Source of the DNA: Coccinella septempunctata
Lineage: Eukaryota > Arthropoda > Insecta > Coleoptera > Coccinellidae
Length of the DNA stretch: 64,000 nt
Assembly (NCBI RefSeq): GCF_907165205.1
Contig: NC_058191.1
Span: 28,786,064 to 28,850,063 of the forward strand
Reading direction: 5' to 3'
The notes under the pieces are model-generated. The model ran no database searches. It was not told the origin of the DNA and was given only the letters and a program-made list of their open reading frames with translations. Positions 48,473 through 56,862 of this stretch are shown here, piece after piece (position 1 is the stretch's first letter; each line of letters begins with the position of its first letter). The position numbers were made by a program, and so were the translations under genes.

Positions 48473-49902
48473 TGTGAATCCTTTGTCCAAGGTAGATTTC
48501 TCGATCGAAATCCCCATTCATTCATGCTCTATTGAAAATAGAAGCTAAATATTCAATTTATCGTTATTCCTTCACCGCAAACTACAAATTTTACAATTTT
48601 TTAATGGTCAACGAAGGATTTCGAATATTTTGGTTGAAAATCAGTTTATCTTCCCATCTTGCGTATAGGGTCTGGACAAATGAAAATTTTCGATGGCCAA
48701 ATACGAACCTGCGTATTCAATAATGTAGGTATATTCATTTACACCAAACATTTTATTATTCATTTTTATGGTTCTTTGGATTGACAAATGGCAAATGAAA
48801 TAATTGGAACCGCAATTTGGGGGTGCTGCTCAATAAATGAAAGGAAAAAACATTGGCTTCAAAATTGGCCAACTTCACTGAGCTTGAATGAGGATGTCCA
48901 AACTGAAATACGCCAAATATACAATAGATTTTTCTGAAACCCTTTGTTCTTGATTACCTGTTTTGTTGAGTTTCGAAAATGAAATTTGGTAAATAAAAAT
49001 CACTTGTCGTTCCTTGTAATGGACAAATTCACCCAAAACTAATTCATTGAATTTTTTATTACACTTATTCCTATAGTGGTCGTAATGGGTGTGATGGTGT
49101 AGTATCGAAATCCATATGATCTGTGGTTATATGTGAACTATATTTCAAAGTTTATGTGAGGTGATTATCCCCCACGAAAAAAAACTATACCCGCCCTTGC
49201 TTTGATTTAATAACTGTTTTTATTGCAGAAGCAAAAGAAAGTCATAGTGGATGAGTAAAAATTGTTGTGACGATATGTACTAAAAGAGGTATATTTTCAT
49301 ATTAATAAGCTCGTTGTAATTTTTTTTTTCACTCCTATATATTTAAATTTTTCGCACAAGAATCAAACAAAATTTTCATTAAAAATACCTATTCGGATCT
49401 CAAACTTTCCATTGCAAGCTTCATTGCTGAAGAAAAACTTTCCGGATATTTGAACTCCGCTGACCTTTGAATTCACTTAGAATACGATCAGAGTGATTTT
49501 GCTAAATCTTAATCCATTTTTTTCAAATTCTGAGTTATGCTATTTTATCTAATCACTCTCGAGTTTTTTGTAAAACACACACTCGAAGTGTAAGACCATA
49601 AGCTGTAGGATTTGACAATGTGTAAAAACAACTGAGATAAGTTTATTCAATAGAATAAAAATGCAATTAATATGCATTATGCGACACTCGCAATAGCGAA
49701 AATATTTATTTTATTCTCAATCTGGATCAGTATCATCTACGGAATTTGATCGGATCGGGGAAATGATTAGATTAATCTTATATCGAATGAATGTAGAATC
49801 TGATAGATAATAATGAATTTTCATATATATATCTCCGCGTTCTTCTTATAGACTCAAATAGTATCGTTTTGTGTGTATATACAATACAAGTTGTAAGAAA
49901 AC
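48473..49902. other. Lipase upstream region
   Basis: No gene before the lipase start. A TATA-like run ATATATATAT lies at 49823-49832, about 70 nt before the ATG; with a start about 30 nt downstream this would leave a short leader. Inference only. Confidence 0.35.
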
Positions 49903-52900
49903 ATGAAACTGTTGCTCTTGCTCTGTTTGAGCGTACCCAGCTTTTGTTATGGATTCAGTATACCATTTTTCAACAGCCAGAAAGATCCAAGCGATGAATA
50001 TCTTCATTCGATGCCCTATACCAAAGAAGAAATTCTTGAAGTTAGGAGGAAGCTGAATCTATCTTTGGTTAGCGATCCTGATGAATATCTGAGTGTGGTA
50101 AGTGATATTCGAGCTTCATCCTATTGAAATTATTTTTTAACGGTTAAGATTTTTTTTCAGTAGTGTAGGTGCTTTTATAGCGTTTTTTGTTCAATCAACG
50201 ACTTCACAGTCACTCTATTTCCAAATTAAATCTATGAAAGCTTTCCATTCTATTAATAATGTACGGCAGAGTAGGGATCTACCGAAATATGTCATGACAG
50301 TAATATTTGACGTATTTCCCAAAAATGTCCGGTGGTTTGAAATAATCAATTATCAGTGTGATCTCTATCCATCTTATCAATCTTCGATTGTACTTATGCA
50401 GGAATTTCCTCAAGTATTTCTATCAAAATATTGAAGATAACATGGATTTGAGAATGGGATTTATTTTATGTTTTCCTTTGTCATCGATAACGTCTTACGA
50501 AAGGATGCTTATGAGTACCATGATTTATCTATATTTTGGCAAAAATAGGTTATTCATCAAGTTTTTTCGATTAACCAATTGCATATTTGCAATTGAGTAT
50601 TGTTATGATCCGCGAATACTTATCGAATAATAATAGATGTATTCTGCTGTAGTATCTAGATCACAGTAGGAACAATTATTGTGGTAATTGTTAGAAACTG
50701 CGATAGTTATCAATTGTAATCGTTAAATAATAACAGAAATCATAAAAAAGCCAAATAAGCTCATATATTGAATTCTTACTTTTTGTAAATCATTGGTGTA
50801 TTTTATACTACATACAAGTATATCAGCTCTTTCTGACCTACATTTTACTGTTAATTGAAGTATTAGTAACGATTTTACCTCATCCTCGCCAGGTTTGTGG
50901 AAATGAAGGATATTATTATTATTATTATAATTTCTCTCTCAATGTGAAAAACATAAAATTCGCATACCACATTTATTCGGTGTTAGTGGAATCAAATGAA
51001 TTTTCGCAAAATGAATTGCATACTTATTTTTCTAAAATTTCCAAACTCCATGTGATATGTAATTTCAACATTTTAATTTCAAATATTCATAAACGTAAGA
51101 ATGAATAAATATTTATTGAATGCAGTCAATAGGGAATACTCCTTCTGACGAAAAAGGGGTATTTTTTATGAAATATCTTTGAAACGTCTAAACGTCACAT
51201 AACCATTTCAACTGTTTCACAAAAAAAATTATTTCAAGAACTTAAAAATGAAAAATGGAAATGGGTATTTAAAATTTAAAACGATACCTACGTTTCTATT
51301 GCACAAGTTTGCAACATCGACTGAAATATGCGTTGATAATAATAAAGGACAACAAATACACTATCTTGATGAGATAGACAAAGATGGTTGTCTATGACGT
51401 CTGCGACGAACGAGGAAGGTAGGGAAATTTTATGGGATTTTTATGGTTGGTTACTGTTGAGGCTCGACAGTGAGTACGTCCTTCATTTTCTAGTAGGCGC
51501 TGTTGCCAAATCGTAAACTAGGAACGAAGCGATTTAAATTTTAAAACCTCAAATTTGAAGAATGATTTTGAATAGTTTCAGCAGTGCATTCGAAAAATTC
51601 ATGAATGAAACTCATAATTATTCAGTTTAAACTTGCATATGCTGCGATGACCCAAATTGAGGAGGATTCCCGTTCATCCACATAAATAAATCTAATCTTC
51701 TACTTCTAGCCACAACTAATTACGAAATATGGTTATCCAGTGGAAGAACATTTCACTAAGACTTCAGATGGCTACATCTTAAGAATGCACCGTATCCCTC
51801 CTACCAAACCAGGAGTTACACCAAACGGAGAAGTTGTATTCCTCATGCACGGACTTCTTATGTCATCAGCTGACTGGATTATTCTAGGTCCAGAAAAGGC
51901 TTTAGGTATTTATCTTCCAAATTCCGATGATTTTAATTTAATTGCATTTTTCATAAGTCGGCATGAACTCCAGTCATCTCTGCAATATTTTTTATTTCTC
52001 CTTCAATTAGCACATTTTCAATTTTAATTTCCATTTTGAACCCATTGATACCTAGTCATCAAGTTCAACGAATTTTTGAGATAAATTTTATTTTTATTTA
52101 TTTATTTACTTTCAAACATGAAAAAATTCAGTTATGCGTCGATTGACCGGAAACACTAACGTAAATTAAAACAATCATGAACAGTTTTTTCAAGAAAATT
52201 ATCAGTTCGTGAAAAATCAACAGGAATAGAAACTTCATAGCATACTTGATAGTCGATATATCCGGTATATTGATGTCCACACATTAGTGAACCCAATAAA
52301 ACCATCCACAAAACCCTGTAGATATACTGCATTCATTCAGCAATGAATATTACCGCCTCATTTTCATTCCATTTCAGCTTACTACCTCGCCGACCAAGGA
52401 TTCGATGTATGGATGGGCAACGCTAGGGGAAACACCTATTCTAGGAACCACACAAGACTAAAGCCCCACAAGAGCAAATTCTGGAAATTCTCTTGGCATG
52501 AAATTGGAACCAAGGACGTACCAGCCATGATAGACTACACCTTGAAAGTAACCAAGAAGAAAGCCTTGTTCCACGTAGGCCATTCCCAGGGCACTACCAG
52601 CTTCTATGTGATGTGTTCCGAGTTGCCAAAATACAACAAGAAAATCATTGCTCATGTCAGTTTGGCTCCCATAGCTTTCATGAAGCATGCTTTCAGTCCG
52701 ATTGTTAGGTTTGCATCACAACTGTTGGTTGTTCCAAAGGTGAGTATCCGCATATTCTACTGCAGAATGCTTTATGTATTTGCTGAAAATTATGGAGGAA
52801 AAAACGAATAGCCGCATTTCCAATTGAAGTTCCAAACTTTTATTTGCCTTTTCTCATATCTTGAGTTTGAAACAAAAAAAGAAGATAAGCTTCTAGGAAT

Positions 52901-55067
52901 CAACAATATCATGAAACAATATCAACCTCTCGACATTAATTAATGTGAACTTCAAATCACAAAGCTTCATCGAGTTTTTCTATCAAATTTATCTTCGTTG
53001 AAATTTTTGCATAATCTTCCAGTCATTCACATCGAATTTAATTGAATTTTTATTTTGATATTCGGTTCTTCAGAATTAATCGGGGAGTAACAGTTTTCAA
53101 TACAAAAAACAAATTTCTTATATTGCTAAACAATGAAAGCCATCCACCGTTTCGTTGAGGAAACATTGTCTAATATGATAATATGGAATGAAGTTTATCA
53201 TAACGATATTTTTAATATGACTACAAGCTGGGCGTGCTTTGAATATTTGAGGATGTTTCAAAAGCAGTGAACTCTAAAAGAACTTTTAGAGTTCATTGTT
53301 CAAAAGTAAATCCATTTGCTGTTTGTTGGTTATCAGCAACTTTCATTATCATCTACTATTCAGGAATATGCACTGTTTATCTCTATTTAGCCTTGTAAAT
53401 AGTGAGCTATTTTTCTTTCATTGTTTTTGTTATGACCATTTGTATGATTTTTTCCAGACGCTGCTCAGCATATTTGGTATGAACGAAATATTGCCCCATA
53501 GTGCCCTCCTCACCTTTTTGGGAAACCATTTTTGTGCGGAAGGAGAAAAGACTGAATTTATGTGTAGGGATGTTCTGTTCGCCGTCACTGGTTTTGACCG
53601 GGCGGAATTCAATGACACCCTCCTTCCAACTTTCCTAGGACACACCCCTGCTGGATCCTCAGCAAGACAATTCTACCATTATGCACAACTCGTTAAGTCA
53701 GGTAAATAATGAATAGTTGAGTATTAAATTACTCAAAGAAAGAATATTGAATAAGCTTATGCCTAGATATGAATCGTTCGACAATTTTGTTATATTAAAA
53801 AAAATTAATTCACGAGTAACAATCATTTGTTACTTGTTGCTTCGGCCTCTGATGTCTTCATTGGGATATTGGATTGATGTGGATTGATACTTGATGAACA
53901 TCCATAATTGAACTAGATTATTGAACAGATTAAACGATTTTCACAAAAATGAGTTTTCAAACCACGTCACGTGTTTCGCTATAACATTATCAACTTTCTA
54001 TGTTAGTTCATAACAAAATCTAAATTCCTCGATGTTATTGGAAACTATCACTTCCCCTTAGATTTCAACGCAGTTTTTCAATTTTATTTTTACTTCCTTT
54101 TTCACATTCAAGTTTTTTATTTCATTTTTGTTTTATTTATTTTATTTAAACGACTAAACTGATGAAAATACTACTAGTTGTACACAAATACATTCAGTAA
54201 TGGAGAGTTATTGAGGTCAATATGGTCGTTGAGTTAGTCCGGCGATAACTTTCAAAACTCAGTAAAAGATTCAGTTTTTTACAAATGTATCTTTAGATTT
54301 TTATAGGAGTAGAGTTAAATGCTTGCTTTTATATTTCTTTCGGTATCAAATATTTCAGTTCAAACTCATTTTTGAAAAAATCGTGTCATCTGTTTTAAGT
54401 TCTTAATCAGGAAATTCAGAAGTTCTAGAAGAGTTGATATTACTTATTCAAAGAACCTTGGAACATTATTGGAAGGCCAATAATGTTCAAAGTTCCATGT
54501 TTTCAAGTTACCACTTTGTGCAATCCTTCTGAGGACGTAAATCTGTTTAAATAAAGTTACCTAAATGAATTTTAGGTTCATTTGTGAATTTTGAAGCATT
54601 TTTTGTTTGGATATTGTTTCTCATTCAATCATTTCAATTTTTTTGCAGGAAAATTCAGACAATACGACCATTTCCCCTTCAATTCATTGCACTACGGCCC
54701 ATTGCATCCAATTAACCCGCCATCCTACAACTTGAAGAAAGTGAAGGCCCCTGTATATCTCTTCTACAGTAACAACGACTGGCTTTCCCATCCAAAGGAT
54801 GTTGACAACCTATGCTCTAAATTAGGTAACTGTAAATCGAAAACTTTAGTGGCAGAGAACAGGTTCAACCACTTGGACTATGTTCTTGGAAAACACGCTA
54901 AGGAAAGAATATACACTGAGGTTACTGAACAAGTTCTGGAAAATTCACTGAAGGAATGGAGGCTCAGAAATTCACTCACTGCTGAAGATGAGGACGATGT
55001 ATTGCTCGAAGACGGTTTCGACGACGACAGTGCTTCGGATGAAGAGTATGAAGACCAAGACGAATAG
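49903..55067 (+). CDS. Secreted acid lipase (gastric/lysosomal acid lipase family) with acidic tail
   Basis: Alpha/beta-hydrolase lipase of the gastric and lysosomal acid lipase family, hydrolysing acylglycerols or sterol esters in gut or lysosome (family knowledge). Five exons: 49903-50097, 51710-51905, 52378-52739, 53458-53701, 54649-55067 (phases 0, 1, 0, 1), 471 aa. Residues 1-17 are a signal peptide (MKLLLLLCLSVPSFCYG). YGYPVEEHFTKTSDGYILRM is the family start of the mature enzyme; HG at about 112 forms the oxyanion site. The catalytic triad is Ser200 in GHSQG, Asp376 in NNDWLSHP and His407 in NHLDY, with normal spacing. The family usually ends soon after the His region. Here about 28 residues rich in Asp and Glu follow (EDEDDVLLEDGFDDD), making it longer than the roughly 400-residue norm. 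Transcript end: AATAAA at 55202. Which insect lipase subgroup it belongs to is unclear. Confidence 0.95.
51340..51530. repeat. Old dispersed repeat, copy 2, in lipase intron 1
   Basis: GATAATAAAGGACAACAAAT, then GATAGACAAAGATGG, then GGCGCTGTTGCC, in the same order as 2275-2480. Class unknown. Confidence 0.4.
53870..53998 (-). repeat. Dispersed repeat with hammerhead-like core, copy A4, in lipase intron 3-4 region
   Basis: On the minus strand: GTTATAGCGAAACACGTGAC, then GTGGTTTGAAAACTCA and TTGTGAAAATCG. This is the closest relative of copy A1. It also carries TACTTGATGAA and CCATAATTGAACTA, shared with 44998-45035. Confidence 0.55.
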
Positions 55068-55201
55068 ACGGAGACCAAGAATGGTAACATAAAAGTAGAT
55101 GTAGTATATAGGAAGTTTTCCTAGCAATCGTACGGTATTTTTACCGATAAAGCATATAAAAAAATTGTTTTTTATTATTTTGATACCTATTGTTAATACT
55201 G

Positions 55202-55207
55202 AATAAA
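55202..55207 (+). terminator. Poly(A) signal of the lipase gene
   Basis: AATAAA 135 nt after the lipase stop codon. Confidence 0.6.
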
Positions 55208-55410
55208 ATGAATTTTCAGAAGAAGTGGCTTATTTGTCCATGAATTGACACCAAATAGAAAAACTTAATCGTTTCCGAAAAAAAAATTTTGTTTCAATAT
55301 GAAAAACTCTGAAGATGTATAGGTATAATGGATACACATCAGGAATAAGTTTCTTGAAAAGTTGTCCGCTTCACCAAAAATCACCGATACAGAATATAGA
55401 AAATAAAGAT

Positions 55411-55422
55411 CAGGGGCGTAGC
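55411..55422 (+). repeat. hAT-like terminus CAGGGGCGTAGC
   Basis: The same 12 bases start the fragment at 44363, and a G-rich subterminal run (GTGGGGGGGGGG) follows at about 55494. No partner end was found. Confidence 0.35.
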
Positions 55423-55687
55423 AAGTTCGATCCTAGATCTGTATACCGTATCACCGGGCCCTTCCACTCAAAATTATTTTTGAGTTCTTAAAGTGGGGGG
55501 GGGGTTAGCTGAGTGAATTTATATTCAGAGATTTAGTCTAGAGAAAGTTCAAGAATTATAGGACAAGGAAATTTGTAATAATATTAAGGTGAAGAATTAA
55601 AAACCATAACTTAACGTAGGGCAATGAGGGAACAGTTTGAAACAGATAGAAGAAATTTAACGGACATAACCCTCTGAGAAATATAAA

Positions 55688-55713
55688 TCGTAGACACGTG
55701 TTTCAGTACGGTG
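55688..55713 (-). ncRNA. Hammerhead ribozyme remnant, stem II deleted
   Basis: On the minus strand: CACCGTACTGA directly joined to AACACGTGTCTACG. Relative to copies 1 and 2 it lacks 17 nt containing the rest of the core and all of stem II, so it should be inactive. Confidence 0.7.
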
Positions 55714-55824
55714 AAAAAGTGCACAGATGAACAACACTTGGTGGAACAACATATAAAAACCAACGCAATCAACAAACAGATGTTGTTGTTCCACCAAAAG
55801 AGTGGTTCATCTGTGCTCTTTTTC

Positions 55825-55868
55825 ACCGTACTGATGAGGGCCAAAAGCCCGAAACACGTGTCTACGGT
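55825..55868 (+). ncRNA. Hammerhead ribozyme, copy 1 (complete core)
   Basis: Stem I is ACCGTA (55825-55830) pairing with TACGGT (55863-55868). The core is CTGATGA (55831-55837). Stem II is GGGC (55838-55841) with GCCC (55847-55850) around a 5-nt loop. Then comes GAAA (55851-55854). Stem III is CAC/GTG (55855-55860) with no loop, followed by T61 C62 (GTC), with predicted cleavage after C55862. Every invariant hammerhead base is present. The loopless stem III suggests activity as a dimer or in tandem transcripts, as proposed for minimal hammerheads of Penelope-like elements. Confidence 0.85.
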
Positions 55869-56132
55869 TAATATTTCTTAGAGGGTTATGTCCGTTAAAT
55901 CTCTACTATCTGTTTCAAACTGTTTCCCCATTACCCTAAGTTTCATGTTTATGATTCCGGACTTGGATGTCACGCAGTTAGTTACAGCTGCCTCCGTGGT
56001 GGTGTTTGGTGTGGACTTGGAATGGAGGTTCTATAAGCCGAAACCGCAAATGTGCGGCTGGCTTCTGTTTGTTGACTCCATTGGTTTTTATATGATGTTC
56101 TACCAAGTGTTGTTCATCTGTGCGCTTTTTCA

Positions 56133-56173
56133 CCGTACTGATGAGGGCCAAAAGCCCGAAACTCGTGTCTACG
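56133..56173 (+). ncRNA. Hammerhead ribozyme, copy 2
   Basis: CGTA plus the preceding C (56134-56137) pairs with TACG (56170-56173). Core CTGATGA is at 56138-56144, stem II GGGC/GCCC at 56145-56148 and 56154-56157, GAAA at 56158-56161. Stem III is CTC/GTG with one mismatch, then TC with predicted cleavage after C56169. It lies 307 bp from copy 1 in the same orientation. The core is intact; stems I and III are slightly weaker. Confidence 0.78.
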
Positions 56174-56367
56174 ATTAATATTTTTCAGGGAGTAATGTCC
56201 GTTGAATTTCTTCTATCTTATATAAAATATGTAAATATTTGAATAAAATACATATTTAGAAAAACAAAACGAGAATGCATCGAAAACTACGATAAATGAA
56301 AACACACGAACACATAAGAACAGGTCAACTGGAAAAATCAACTTTCTAGATAACATGGAAAAAAGAT

Positions 56368-56862
56368 CATACAACTGTGAACTGTAACAACCCATTGAAA
56401 TGCACTAAATGTCAGGGCCCACACAAAGAATCACAATGCAAGACCAATCTACCACCAAAATGTAGGGCATGCGGCTCCGAAGATCATCAAGCATGGTCAC
56501 CTAAATGTCCAAACCACCCCAAAAAACCGTTAGAGGGTATACCCAACGTTGCTATTAAGTCCTTAAACAAAAAATCCAGAAACATAGAAGAATTCCACAA
56601 GAAACAAAACAGAGTGCACAGCCCAGTTACAATACATGATGAGATAATTAACACCTATATTAGGAAATTGAACAAACCTAAAAATACCAACAGAGAAGAA
56701 CTACTGGATAAATTGAAACGTAGATTCATAAATCAGTATAATATTGACACTGTTGCTGTTTTCTCGGGAAACAGGGTGTATATCTTGATGTTCGACATTG
56801 AAGACCCCGACGAAGCATCCCCTACAGAACCAACAAACAACAATGGCCAATTTGATATCTAA
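56368..56862 (+). CDS. Retrotransposon ORF1 (gag-like), 5'-truncated, CCHC zinc knuckles
   Basis: Open from the 5' junction to TAA at 56860-56862. It begins inside one knuckle (HTTVNC), followed by CTKCQGPHKESQC and CRACGSEDHQAWSPKC. ORF1 proteins bind the element RNA. No start codon survives; the downstream part is basic and then acidic near its end. It overlaps ORF2 by 20 nt in another frame. Confidence 0.85.
   Translation, partial: HTTVNCNNPLKCTKCQGPHKESQCKTNLPPKCRACGSEDHQAWSPKCPNHPKKPLEGIPNVAIKSLNKKSRNIEEFHKKQNRVHSPVTIHDEIINTYIRKLNKPKNTNREELLDKLKRRFINQYNIDTVAVFSGNRVYILMFDIEDPDEASPTEPTNNNGQFDI

Larger units (their letters stand above)
55613..56216. mobile_element. Rearranged repeat cluster carrying hammerhead ribozymes (Penelope-like LTR or retrozyme-like)
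   Basis: Three partial copies of one unit. An inverted copy (55613-55784) is the reverse complement of sequence at about 56084-56216. A direct copy spans 55786-55946 and a second direct copy 56084-56216, with about 140 bp of other sequence between them. Landmarks are GTTGTTCATCTGTG, TTTTTCACCGTACTGA, ATGTCCGTTRAAT and CTATCTGTTTCAAACTG. Tandem and inverted arrangement with hammerheads is known for Penelope-like terminal repeats. No Penelope reverse transcriptase is seen here. Confidence 0.65.

Noticed and set aside
52458..52688. Minus-strand frame inside lipase exon 3
   Set aside because: Shadow of the catalytic exon containing GHSQG.
54878..55090. Serine-rich frame on the minus strand
   Set aside because: Antisense shadow of the Asp/Glu-rich lipase tail.
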